From: GW2011-AR15 sp964512765 | GTDB lineage: Archaea; Nanobdellota; Nanobdellia; Woesearchaeales; GW2011-AR15 | Direction: 5' to 3' | Assembly: GCA_964512765.1 (NCBI GenBank) | Contig: CAZEKF010000026.1 | Span: 1-15,072 of the forward strand | DNA length: 15,072 nt | Position numbers and translations under genes: made by a program | Shown here: piece by piece, positions 9,001 through 13,125 of the stretch | Layout of the letters: each line of letters begins with the position of its first letter | Numbering within the stretch: the first letter of the stretch is position 1 | Notes under the pieces: model-generated | Seen by the model: the letters and a program-made list of their open reading frames with translations, nothing else | What the model was told of the DNA's origin: nothing | The model's database searches: none

Positions 9001-11687
9001 GTTCAGTTTATAATGATGCCACTGTTGAAGATGGTAACTGTTACCAGTACAGATATGAAGTACATGATAATATTTTGAACGGAGTTAATTATACAAGCGC
9101 TAGCACTGCAATGATAGATATAACCAAACCTGCTTGTTTAGTTACAGGTTTGACAGAAGGTCTTAACAATGAATATCAGTATGTTTCTGGTACAACTATA
9201 TATTATAATACACTAACCACAGGTAGCTTTAACGTTACAGTAGATGCAAACCATTCTGTTGCAGGAATTAGAAATGTAACATATCCTGCTACTGTTAGTG
9301 CTGGTGGTATTGACGCAACTGATCCTTATATTTATGATTATCAATGGGCAACAGATGATACATATGATACAACAGGAACAGTAACATGTTACGCAACTTC
9401 TGGACAGAGTAATACTTCCACCTTCACAGTTAATAGAGATGTTACAGCACCTTCAGGAGGAAGTATTAGTTATGCAGATGGTTATACGAGTGCAGGTTCA
9501 ATTACATTTAGCGATGGTACAGATTCAGAGTCAGGGTTAAATGCAAGTAATACTAGATTATTGAGAAGAACAGCAGCAATGCTTGACAATAACACTTGTG
9601 ATAGTTACGGTGCATGGGCGCAGGTTGGTAGCTTGAACCCAACAAGTCCGTACACAGACGGTTCAACCGCTGGAGGCAACTGTTACCAGTACAGGTATGA
9701 AGTACATGATAATGTTTTGAACGGTGTAAATTACACAGACGCAGACACAATAAAAATTAACAACATATCAACGCATGACACACCATCATTAACACCTGCG
9801 TTACCAAACACAACCAGTAATTTAACATGTGCTCCGCAGAACGTTGCTGATTTGAACAGTGATCCTGTTACAAATATTACTAATTGGTACAAAGACAATC
9901 AATCCTTAACTTTGTTATATATGCCGTTTGAGGGAACAGGTAATGAACAAACCAATGCAACAGATTATTCAGGATATAATAACAATGGTACTGTGTTAGG
10001 AGCTGAATTTAATAGAACAGGAGGTAAAGTTGGTGGTGCCTATCAGTTTGATGGTAGTGATGATTACATAAATTGTGGAACCAATGATGTGTTCAATGTT
10101 GGAACAGGAGGCCACACTTTTGAAGCATGGGCTTATCCAACAGAAATGCAAACAGATGAATATCATTATATTACTGCTATTGGAAACACTGCAAGTGGAA
10201 AACAATCAGGAATAGGTTTTAGAAATAATGGTATTTTCCATTCAGCTTACTCAGCACCTATTATATATTCTACATACACAATCCCTTCATTAGAAACATG
10301 GTATCATATTGTAGTTGTTCATAATAGTGGAACTGACTATTTATACGTTAATGGAGATTTTAAGGAGTCACAAAACATTGTCATCAACACAAATGCAGGT
10401 AAATGTAGTGTAGGATCTCACATAGGATATACTTCTTATTTTAATGGAACTTTAGACGAAGTCCGTATTTACAACCATTCCTTAACATCAGACCAAATCT
10501 ATCAAAACTATTTAGCAGGTAGTGTAGGTAGAACACCAAACGTGATTCTCTACAATGAGACAGCATTGAACGATGAATGGCATTGCGAGGTCACTCCAAA
10601 TGATGGTTACCAGAATGGTATAAATAAAAACTCAACTCATGTAACAGTAGCCAATGCACCACCAACTATATCAACACAAACATTCAACCCGGATCCTGCA
10701 AATACATTAAGTAACATACAATGTAAGGCAACACCTGACGATGCAGAAAATACAACTTTGGCAGTAGAATACTGGTGGTACAATGCAACAGATTTAATGT
10801 TGTACGGTAATAATACAGAATTGACAGCTGGTAATAATGCAGTCATTAACACATTAGGATCAGGTAACACAACAACAGGCGAAACATGGAACTGTACTTT
10901 AAGAGCGTACGATGGAACAGATTATTCAGAATATATAAGTTCAACAATTTACATTAATAACACTGCACCGTACAAACCAACATTAATACATCCTGCTGAA
11001 GGTAACTCAACTTTCCATGATAGAACACCGTTCTTTGACTGGAACACGAGTGATCCGGATGGTGACACATTAAATTATACAATTAATGTAACGTTCACGT
11101 CAGCAATTGATTGTGGAGCTGATATAACAACAAATGTAACAACTGAAAATTATACAGCTGCGTATGATTACTGTGTTGACCACATGATCTATTGGAAAGT
11201 AAGAGCATTTGACGGTGCAGAGTATAGTGACTGGTCAGATGAATGGAACTTTACTATTGAATCTTACATTAGCCTTGAATTAACAACAGCAACAGTTGAC
11301 TTTGGTGACATGGACGTATTAGCAGTTGAAACTACAGACAGTGATGCGTCGCCATTAATACTTGAGAATACAGGTAACATTTTAATAAACATATCAAGGA
11401 TAAGCGCAAACGCGTCGTTATGGGTGAGACAGGCTTTGAACACGCAATTCTTCCAGTTCAAAGCAGACGATGATTCAACAGAATCAGGATCATTCAACAC
11501 TTCTGCGTCAACAATGTCATGGTCGAATTTCACTAGCGTAACCTCACTCAATAAATCCTTGATTGAAGATCTTGACTATAATGATTCCAATGATAATGCA
11601 GAGATTGATATCAGAGTCCAGGTGCCGTTAGACGAACCGCCAGGTTCTAAAAAAGCTGCTATATATATTGTAGGTGAACGATCTTGA
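1..11687 (+). CDS. Giant cysteine-rich repeat surface protein (5' partial)
   Basis: The frame is open from the left edge (first full codon at 3) to TGA at 11685-11687, giving at least 3,894 residues. The true start and any signal peptide lie upstream. Residues before the first in-frame ATG (294) already match the repeat, so that ATG is internal. The first ~2,826 residues are repeats rich in Cys, Asp, Ser, Thr and Gly. One A module (3954-4418) has 14 Cys and about 26 acidic against 3 basic residues. The last ~1,070 residues contain two 215-residue Ig-like modules, Ig-like with nested LamG, Ig-like, Fn3-like and a terminal beta domain. No C-terminal TM segment, sortase motif or PGF-CTERM-like tail is visible. 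Function is inferred: an extracellular, disulfide-stabilised stalk with a glycan-binding-type head, such as an adhesin or cell-contact fibre. No catalytic motif was recognised. It overlaps the next gene by 4 nt. Confidence 0.93.
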   Translation, partial: TLGRTCDNSPDAGIALEGITTTADDCCTGATYFAFGSSATDSTQWENCGTTCTAGRTCYDIGSVSGGFADSEAGLCVSGNSCETGDVCYSGSTYYSTMSSCATDSACDSDITTSGYSRDGTITGDDNCCSGSQGEVAFGSSKTDTDPDDSCSATPTLGRTCDNSPNSGVALEGITTTADDCCTGSTYFAFGTSATDSSPWENCGTSCTDGRTCYDIGNIASGLADSEAGICTGSTVCTTGVVSKNGGDYIASCSSNYECDSDVTTSGYSRTGYCLSGTCTADGSVSEGGSCSHDTQCSDATYSRSCFSGYNNLCQGTASASSGQCRRVDGQACTTGNECGSGVCTGGTCDAASGANCGSPGCGTQCSSDANAWNTGDGQFDGPTNSGCSVSMPLTAYVANFGSCTSAGSGDNRDADCVANCDSGLVYIDSSATGYAYPYSYGRCSALISHGSSCCQAIGGGGGGNSGSDCASGLNCFSGTCLYVDGGACTTGDQCGSDTCIEGTCRAACTSTYDGDRCSDDSNAYTASASGICARTSGGSWSCDKNEVSYYSSDYYTDCDQSSGDGEACDSDVAPSYSQDGQCASGTCCTGETVTSASECDCDDNDVTSEKQCDNTVTSGAYSADGICANDGVGTADSDANCITSGEICIDSANGNRYTSGGSYCIDLDACDKSLTSANYVQDGIICSGSCIGSASSDCCSDSDCSSGEYCSGSYVCTACSSDVCDTEPVCRDGTAGCCDADSDCPALKSCDTSSSSSTRYQCDTCWTLTRGTFDGTQRNSGNPASGDMCYNINMASATDACLIYNIYDTEDEDTDAKIYIAKSFFSNTVASGNNNWAYFKHHDTSSDLSVGDNLIEFDDNECCWQLDEVMVGYEISEAGATDASSSTSCCDASTDCVDDWELGSYGTSGSWGCYNTATLRDTGGGDGADTEECRSGTWYAQDADSTACGNAGNTWLSSGTGSYSDCCGDDSGEDFEQASAAGRSCCYNAAVLADDGESSSILCENGQLYDCGSQVSVTGNVDTESSDCANVGNNYCDTDTNTWIDTIPTGCSCTTGSSCEEGYCIEGTCRAACTSTYDGDRCSDDGNAYTDSASGICARSSAGAWSCDKGEVSYYSSDYYTDCDQSSGDGEACDSDVAPSYSQDGQCAAANCCTDETVNSAAECDCDDNDVTSEIQCDNTVTSGAYSADGICANDGVGTADSDANCITSGEICIDSAASNRYTQTCDYCASGDDCDSSLGSANYVQDGVCVSDGGTVCDTGDVCNATATYYGSMSSCSTDDGCDTDVAPGYTRDGTVTGDDNCCSSTDGEVAYGASKTDTDPDDSCSTTPTVGMTCDNVPDGGIALEGVVTTADDCCTGATYFAFGSGSVDLTPWENCGTTCTHGRTCYDIGNVASGFADSEAGLCVNEGSCETGDVCYTGSIYYSTMSSCSTDDACDSDISTAGYSRDGTLTGDDNCCSSTDGEVAYGSNKTDTDPDDSCSSSPTLGRTCDNSPDAGVALEGITTTADDCCTGATYFAFGTSATDSTPYENCGTTCTAGRTCYDIGNVASGFADSEAGLCVNEGSCEVGDVCYTGSIYYSTMGSCSEGNACDSDITTSGYSADGVVFNNDGSNLCCNAGEDYEHSEASGACCYNNAILSDGSSSSSVLCEEGLLYDCGSQITASPDADTNSADCANVGSSYCDTSTNTWVAGIPDGCSCTTGSSCLGGYCIEAVCASACNSTYDGDRCSDDGTAYDNSASGVCARNSEGTWSCDKDEVSFYSSDYYTDCDQSSGDGEACDSDVAPSYSQDGQCAAASCCTDETVTSASECDCDDNDVTSEKQCDNSVTSGAYSADGICANDGVGTADSDANCITSGEICIDSAASNRYTQTCDYCANADACDSSLGSADYVQDGVCVADGGVTCDTVDVCNSTSTLYGTMSSCATDDGCDYDVAPGYTRSGTVTGDDNCCASGQGEVAYGASKTDTDPDDSCSTTPTVGMTCDNVPDGGIALEGVVTTADDCCTGATYFAFGSGSVDLTPWENCGTTCTHGRTCYDIGDISGGLSDAEAGLCVNEGSCSTGVVCYTGSIYYSTMSSCSTDDQCDSDITTAGYTRDGTLTGDDNCCSDSEGETAFGASKTDTDPDDSCSSSPTVGRTCDNDPLNGITLEGIVTTADDCCTNATNFTFGSSATDSTPWENCGPTCTAGRTCYDIGDVTSGFADSEAGLCVNEGSCDTVDVCYTGAVYYGTMSSCSTDDACDSDISTAGYSRDGTITGDDNCCSSTDGEVAYGASKTDTDPDDSCAASPTLGMTCDNSPDAGIALEGITTTGDNCCTGATYFAFGTSATDSSPYENCGTTCTAGRTCYDIGDVSSGFADAEAGLCVNEGSCEVGDVCYTGSIYYSTMGSCSEGNACDSDITTSGYSADGVVFNNDGTSLCCDGGEDYEHSEASGACCYNNAILSDGSSSSSVLCEEGLLYDCGSQITASPDADTNDADCQQRGSKYCDTDTNTWIATIPTDCSGCSAGTDCEDGLCVDGTCRSSCASYPGYGCSADGTAYNHASSGGVCLSAGTCDQTDPVVMDCGATCTVGSDSTYASCNSTSGDSCDSETGGGNFAQAGLCADSTGASCITSGFVIDDGSNYQASADADGSAEGDDCDDSLTNGDFTDAGNYDPDDGVCDDCSSVIGEDGNCEFACGGNTTADEKAASACDSTSGFINASCIYFNDGDSNETVCDCIKGSSPSYWNIGGETSASSCCEDASENRVVSTFDAGTMDASADGTDACCLASTDCVDANTCYDNADVSTDADSDGDNDYCNSATWYDCNTASECPEGYSCVSNDCVDDLPPSCSLNTITEGLNNEYQYVSGSTIYYTTLSTGSFNVTITATDPGSGIRNVTFPATVSAGGIDTSNPYIYDYQWATDDTYDQLAVVICYDLDDNTNATNFTVNRDVAAPSGGSLSYDDGFYASASVALTFSDGTDSESGLNSSNTRLLRRSATLTGGSCGGYGSWSQLGGLDPSSVYNDATVEDGNCYQYRYEVHDNILNGVNYTSASTAMIDITKPACLVTGLTEGLNNEYQYVSGTTIYYNTLTTGSFNVTVDANHSVAGIRNVTYPATVSAGGIDATDPYIYDYQWATDDTYDTTGTVTCYATSGQSNTSTFTVNRDVTAPSGGSISYADGYTSAGSITFSDGTDSESGLNASNTRLLRRTAAMLDNNTCDSYGAWAQVGSLNPTSPYTDGSTAGGNCYQYRYEVHDNVLNGVNYTDADTIKINNISTHDTPSLTPALPNTTSNLTCAPQNVADLNSDPVTNITNWYKDNQSLTLLYMPFEGTGNEQTNATDYSGYNNNGTVLGAEFNRTGGKVGGAYQFDGSDDYINCGTNDVFNVGTGGHTFEAWAYPTEMQTDEYHYITAIGNTASGKQSGIGFRNNGIFHSAYSAPIIYSTYTIPSLETWYHIVVVHNSGTDYLYVNGDFKESQNIVINTNAGKCSVGSHIGYTSYFNGTLDEVRIYNHSLTSDQIYQNYLAGSVGRTPNVILYNETALNDEWHCEVTPNDGYQNGINKNSTHVTVANAPPTISTQTFNPDPANTLSNIQCKATPDDAENTTLAVEYWWYNATDLMLYGNNTELTAGNNAVINTLGSGNTTTGETWNCTLRAYDGTDYSEYISSTIYINNTAPYKPTLIHPAEGNSTFHDRTPFFDWNTSDPDGDTLNYTINVTFTSAIDCGADITTNVTTENYTAAYDYCVDHMIYWKVRAFDGAEYSDWSDEWNFTIESYISLELTTATVDFGDMDVLAVETTDSDASPLILENTGNILINISRISANASLWVRQALNTQFFQFKADDDSTESGSFNTSASTMSWSNFTSVTSLNKSLIEDLDYNDSNDNAEIDIRVQVPLDEPPGSKKAAIYIVGERS
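3..890 (+). repeat. A-module repeats A0 (partial) and A1
   Basis: These are two copies of the 155-residue cysteine-rich A module. The segment beginning TLGRTCDNSPDAG at 3 recurs exactly 465 nt later at 468. A0 is cut by the window edge and A1 begins at Lys 426. A1 keeps its first ~100 residues. Its last third then diverges (from about 690), and it loses the usual GLCVNEGSC segment before the CDSDVTTSGYSR motif. These are the most degenerate A copies, as expected at the edge of an array that grows and homogenises from within. Confidence 0.85.
885..1502 (+). other. Non-A/B cysteine-rich linker with short Cys motifs
   Basis: This stretch inside the giant gene links A1 to B1. It holds two short cysteine motifs of the form GxxCTTGxxCGSxxCxxGTC (around 990-1050 and 1463-1520), reminiscent of small EB/Dickkopf-type cysteine knots, though I make no family assignment. 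A more variable segment lies between them. It also contains a six-glycine run encoded by a GGA-rich microsatellite near 1376-1394. Confidence 0.6.
1503..2054 (+). repeat. B-module repeat, copy B1
   Basis: This is a 184-codon cysteine-rich module that starts at IEGTCRAACTSTYDGDRC and ends at ANYVQDG. It aligns without indels to B2 at an offset of 1,695 nt. Landmarks are YYSSDYYTDCDQSSGDGEAC, APSYSQDGQC, ECDCDDNDVTSE and SGAYSADGIC. B1 is not preceded by a C module, unlike B2 and B3. Confidence 0.85.
2055..2921 (+). other. Non-repeated interruption of the cysteine-rich stalk
   Basis: Inside the giant gene, this segment has cysteine-rich edges (SDCSSGEYCSGSYVC, DADSDCPALKSC). Between them, about 2277-2640 is relatively cysteine-poor and looks globular, with aromatic and hydrophobic residues (CLIYNIYDTEDED, AKIYIAKSFFSN, NNNWAYFKHH, DEVMVGYEIS). 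It occurs once in the window. It is followed by a cysteine segment (SCCDASTDCVDDWELG) related to one near 8290-8460. I do not recognise the fold. A beta-sandwich such as a carbohydrate-binding or discoidin-like domain is possible but unproven. Confidence 0.6.
3930..4180 (+). repeat. Near-identical DNA block shared with 5871-6121
   Basis: Bases 3930-4153 appear identical to 5871-6094 (224 nt). The match extends to 4180/6121 with only two mismatches, at 4154 and 4160, giving 249 of 251. It covers the A2/A4 start from GEVAYGASKTDTD to CYDIG. Flanking and other A copies differ at many synonymous sites. This block therefore looks like a recent duplication or gene conversion tract rather than constraint. 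Confidence 0.9.
4695..4810 (+). repeat. 116-nt perfect repeat shared with 7101-7216
   Basis: The bases coding EGSCEVGDVCYTGS through ITTSGY at the A3/C2 junction are identical to those at the A6/C3 junction, 2,406 nt downstream. A further identical run spans 4866-4918 and 7272-7324 (GEDYEHSEASG region). Confidence 0.85.
4866..7271 (+). repeat. Super-repeat unit II (C2-B3-A4-A5-A6)
   Basis: This is the second composite unit, 802 codons long: C2 (4866-5138), B3 (5139-5690), linker, A4 (5895-6359), A5 (6360-6824) and A6 (6825 to about 7271). It differs from unit I by exactly one additional A module: 2,406 minus 1,941 nt is 465 nt, or 155 codons. A4, A5 and A6 follow each other at a strict 465-nt period. 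Confidence 0.88.
5871..6121 (+). repeat. Near-identical DNA block, second copy
   Basis: This is the partner of 3930-4180 at an offset of 1,941 nt. It lies inside A4 and encodes the same rare variants, for example GMTCDNVPDGG and GSGSVDLTPWEN, that other A copies lack. Confidence 0.9.
7272..7965 (+). repeat. Super-repeat unit III, decayed (C3-B4)
   Basis: C3 (7272 to about 7500) matches C2 at an offset of 2,406 nt and is partly identical at DNA level. It is followed by a shortened, divergent B-like module (about 7500-7965). This B4 keeps the order DGTCRSSC, GCSADGTAY, SCNSTSGDSC, SCITSG and DDCDDSLTNGDF but lacks the ECDCDDNDVTSE and SGAYSADGIC segments. No A module follows. The array therefore fades out here. 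Confidence 0.7.
7966..8480 (+). other. Terminal cysteine-rich segment with TSP3-like acidic loop
   Basis: This is the last part of the cysteine-rich stalk before the Ig-like head. It contains CDDCSSVIGEDGNCEFACGG, a C-module-like segment (ACCLASTDCVDANTCYDNADV) and an acidic loop DADSDGDND at 8361-8387. That loop resembles the DxDxDG calcium-binding loops of thrombospondin type 3 and dockerin-like repeats. It ends with a compact motif, ASECPEGYSCVSNDCVDD. Calcium binding is inferred. Confidence 0.55.
8481..9125 (+). repeat. Ig-like module D1
   Basis: This is the first of two 215-residue modules in the head region. The first half begins at TEGLNNEYQYVSG and includes IRNVTFPATVSAGGID and PYIYDYQWATDDTYD, an Ig-like beta pattern. 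The second half (FSDGTDSESGLNSSNTRLL to CYQYRYEVHDN) matches a widespread extracellular pattern with two cysteines (GGSCGGYGSW and NCYQYRY) that should form a disulfide. It is rich in N-X-S/T sequons. Confidence 0.75.
9126..9770 (+). repeat. Ig-like module D2
   Basis: This is the second copy of D. EGLNNEYQYVSG recurs at an offset of 645 nt, and CYQYRYEVHDN at 642 nt (one codon lost). The paired cysteines are kept (NNTCDSYGAW and NCYQYRY). Protein identity is high but synonymous sites differ, so this duplication is older than the block at 3930/5871. Confidence 0.78.
9777..10655 (+). other. Ig-like domain interrupted by a LamG domain
   Basis: The segment starts like an Ig-like strand set (SLTPALPNTTSNLTC, ITNWYKDNQSLT). 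It then enters a LamG/concanavalin-like domain at about 9909-10520 and resumes the Ig-like fold with EWHCEVTPNDGY and KNSTHVTVAN. LamG hallmarks are MPFEGTG, DYSGYNNNGTV, GGAYQFDGSDDYINCG, TFEAWAYPTE, WYHIVVVHNSGTDYLYVNG, and FNGTLDEVRIYNHSLT. The Cys pair (NLTC and WHC) that should close the Ig fold lies on both sides of the LamG insert. LamG domains typically bind glycans or act as adhesion modules. Confidence 0.8.
10656..10967 (+). other. Ig-like domain, uninterrupted copy
   Basis: This is an intact version of the Ig-like fold of 9777-10655. It runs APPTISTQTFNPDP, NIQCKATPDD, VEYWWYNAT, WNCTLRAYDGTDYSEY and YINN. The Cys pair IQC/WNC matches the pair split by LamG in the preceding domain. 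It has several N-glycosylation sequons. Confidence 0.7.
10968..11261 (+). other. Fibronectin type III-like domain
   Basis: The sequence follows a common archaeal/bacterial Fn3-like pattern: PYKPTLIHPAEGN, TPFFDWNTSDPDGD, LNYTINVT, IYWKVRAFDGAEYSDWS and EWNFTIE. Fn3 domains usually act as spacers or adhesion modules in surface proteins. Confidence 0.75.
11262..11684 (+). other. C-terminal beta domain of the giant protein
   Basis: The final ~140 residues begin ELTTATVDFGDMDVL. They include LILENTGNILINISRI, an aromatic segment (NASLWVRQALNTQFFQFKAD), IDIRVQVPLDEPPG and AAIYIVGERS. The pattern is a beta sandwich that I associate with C-termini of secreted archaeal proteins; no Pfam name is claimed. 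The protein ends right after a beta strand with no hydrophobic tail. This domain is therefore the best candidate for docking on the membrane protein encoded next. Confidence 0.6.
11673..11677 (+). promoter_or_regulatory. Shine-Dalgarno site for the 400-aa gene
   Basis: GGTGA lies 6 nt before the TTG at 11684, inside the end of the giant gene. It supports TTG as the real start and translation coupled to termination at the overlapping TGA. Confidence 0.75.
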
Positions 11688-12886
11688 AGTATAAGAAATT
11701 AATATGGTTCATTGGACTGATTCTGTTAGTTTCAAATGTAATGGCAATTGGAATAGCTCCTTCAAGGTCAACGTTTGACTATAAACAAGGCATGCAAGAA
11801 AGTAGGTTTAGAGTAATAGTAGATGAAATACCAAGTAAAGTAATATTCACGCCAGAAGGCGAGTTAGCTGATTACATTGAACTTGAAAAAGATGTATTAA
11901 TAGCTGAACAAGCAGAAACCTGGATTAATTTCAAACTAACATTACCTGAAGATTTAGCACCAGGTGAACGAAGAGGCGGTATTTTAGCACTAGCAGTTCC
12001 TAAAGATACGTATAAAGAAAACATTGTCATGGCAACAACAGCCATTATCCATCAGGTTAGAGTTAATGTTCCGTATCCTGGTAAATATGCAATTGGTAAA
12101 ATGTACATTAACAATTTAGAGCTTGAAACACCTGTCACATTCACATTGGCACTAGCTAATTATGGTAAACAAAAAATCAATAATGCAAAAGCAACAATTG
12201 TTATTAAAGGACCTACTAATGAAGAAATCGGTGTGTTAAACACTGATTCAACGTCAATTGAACCAAGCAAAGAAGATAAGTTAACAGTCCAATGGGACGC
12301 TGAACATCCTGGTAAATATTTTGCAGAAGCTACAATTGAGTATGATAATAAAATTCTGAAAATATCGCAAAACTTTGAAGTTGGTGATTTAAAACTTGAA
12401 ATTGAACGTATCCAGGTTAATAATTTTAAAATTGGCCAGATAGCTAAATTAGACATTTACCTGAGAAATAAATGGAACACACCATTAAACGTTGACGGTC
12501 ACGTTGAAATATACAAAGATAACAAACTAGTGTCAAGTTTCAATAGTGTACCTGTTGAAATACAAGAACAGTCAACTGCAATAATGGACGCGTACTGGAA
12601 CACAGAAGGTGTTGAAGTTGGGGAGTACGATGTTTCTGTTAAAACAAACTATGATGGTAAAGCAAGTGAAAAAACATTTTCATCAATTGTTTCAATAGAC
12701 AACATCCAGTTCAATGAACTTGTATCAGCAAAAGTTGTAACAGATAAAGGAGGTAGCAGAACCACACTATTAATAGTAGCAGTCATGGTGTTAATAATAT
12801 TGAACATAATGTTGTTTGTTTACATTAGCAAAAAACTAAAATCAAGACCGCCTTCTCAACCACCTCAGCAACAATACCAAAATTAA
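11684..12886 (+). CDS. Secreted-facing membrane-anchored beta-sandwich protein, cysteine-free
   Basis: This 400-residue protein starts at TTG, which shares TTGA with the upstream stop (4-nt overlap, GGTGA upstream). Residues 1-21 form a signal peptide (KYKK, hydrophobic core, likely cleavage after NVMA). The body looks like three beta-sandwich regions: about 22-130 with TLPEDLAPGERRGGILALAV, about 140-230, and about 235-345. Residues 361-381 are one TM segment, followed by a short basic, Pro/Gln-rich cytoplasmic tail. It contains no cysteine, in contrast to the protein before it. The layout resembles COG1470-like archaeal membrane proteins and bacterial DUF916/WxL-interacting proteins, which also pair with anchorless surface proteins. 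I infer a role as the membrane anchor or assembly partner of the giant protein. An independent function cannot be excluded. Confidence 0.85.
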   Translation: MKYKKLIWFIGLILLVSNVMAIGIAPSRSTFDYKQGMQESRFRVIVDEIPSKVIFTPEGELADYIELEKDVLIAEQAETWINFKLTLPEDLAPGERRGGILALAVPKDTYKENIVMATTAIIHQVRVNVPYPGKYAIGKMYINNLELETPVTFTLALANYGKQKINNAKATIVIKGPTNEEIGVLNTDSTSIEPSKEDKLTVQWDAEHPGKYFAEATIEYDNKILKISQNFEVGDLKLEIERIQVNNFKIGQIAKLDIYLRNKWNTPLNVDGHVEIYKDNKLVSSFNSVPVEIQEQSTAIMDAYWNTEGVEVGEYDVSVKTNYDGKASEKTFSSIVSIDNIQFNELVSAKVVTDKGGSRTTLLIVAVMVLIILNIMLFVYISKKLKSRPPSQPPQQQYQN

Positions 12887-12912
12887 TTTATTACTTATTT
12901 ATATTTACTAAA
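12884..12912 (+). terminator. Possible T-rich archaeal terminator
   Basis: After the stop of the 400-aa gene the + strand is T-rich (TTAATTTATTACTTATTTAT). Archaeal termination commonly uses T-rich tracts without a hairpin. There is no long pure T run, so this is weak. Confidence 0.25.
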
Positions 12913-12989
12913 TAGAAATAATTATATGATTAATAATACTTACATAAATGTACTTATTAATATTATTTTTGATAATTAATCTTACATAT

Positions 12990-13007
12990 ATTTACTAATT
13001 AGTAAAT
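12990..13007. promoter_or_regulatory. 18-bp perfect palindrome, copy 1
   Basis: ATTTACTAATTAGTAAAT equals its own reverse complement. It abuts the TATA-like sequence at 13007-13016. It is a candidate operator for a dimeric regulator overlapping the BRE position. Confidence 0.65.
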
Positions 13008-13016
13008 TATATAAAG

Positions 13017-13028
13017 GTAAGTACTTAC
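13017..13028. promoter_or_regulatory. 12-bp palindrome at repeat junction 1/2
   Basis: GTAAGTACTTAC is a perfect palindrome formed across the junction of copies 1 and 2. It lies just downstream of the copy-1 TATA box. It uses the same GTAA/TTAC half-element as the 18-bp palindrome, in the opposite arrangement. Confidence 0.5.
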
Positions 13029-13074
13029 ATAAATGTACTTATTAATATTATTTTTGATAATTAATCTTACATAT

Positions 13075-13092
13075 ATTTACTAATTAGTAAAT
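13075..13092. promoter_or_regulatory. 18-bp perfect palindrome, copy 2
   Basis: This is the same ATTTACTAATTAGTAAAT sequence, 85 bp downstream. Its end touches the TATA box at 13092-13101 that serves the HTH gene. A protein bound here should affect TBP/TFB loading. Confidence 0.65.
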
Positions 13093-13101
13093 TATATAAA
13101 G
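13092..13101 (+). promoter_or_regulatory. TATA box of the HTH gene
   Basis: TTATATAAAG is centred about 30 nt before the ATG at 13126. Archaeal initiation about 25 nt downstream of the box would start the RNA within a few bases of the ATG, so the mRNA is probably leaderless. An identical box occurs in copy 1 at 13007-13016 and could give a transcript with a leader of about 90 nt. Confidence 0.7.
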
Positions 13102-13113
13102 GTAAGTACTTAC
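13102..13113. promoter_or_regulatory. 12-bp palindrome at repeat junction 2/3
   Basis: GTAAGTACTTAC lies between the TATA box and the predicted transcription start of the HTH gene, a classic position for an archaeal repressor site. Confidence 0.55.
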
Positions 13114-13125
13114 ATAAATGTATAA

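Larger units (their letters stand above)
12937..13122 (+). repeat. 85-bp perfect tandem repeat (2.2 copies) upstream of the HTH gene
   Basis: Copy 1 is 12937-13021, copy 2 is 13022-13106, and a third partial copy of 16 nt (TACTTACATAAATGTA) covers 13107-13122. The two full copies appear identical base for base. The repeat is very AT-rich and contains a TATA box and palindromes, so the duplication doubled a promoter/operator. There are no spacers, so it is not a CRISPR array. Confidence 0.93.

Noticed and set aside
12937..13122. CRISPR array or replication origin iterons
   Set aside because: The 85-bp copies abut without spacers and no cas, orc1/cdc6 or rep gene is nearby. TATA placement before a gene explains them better.
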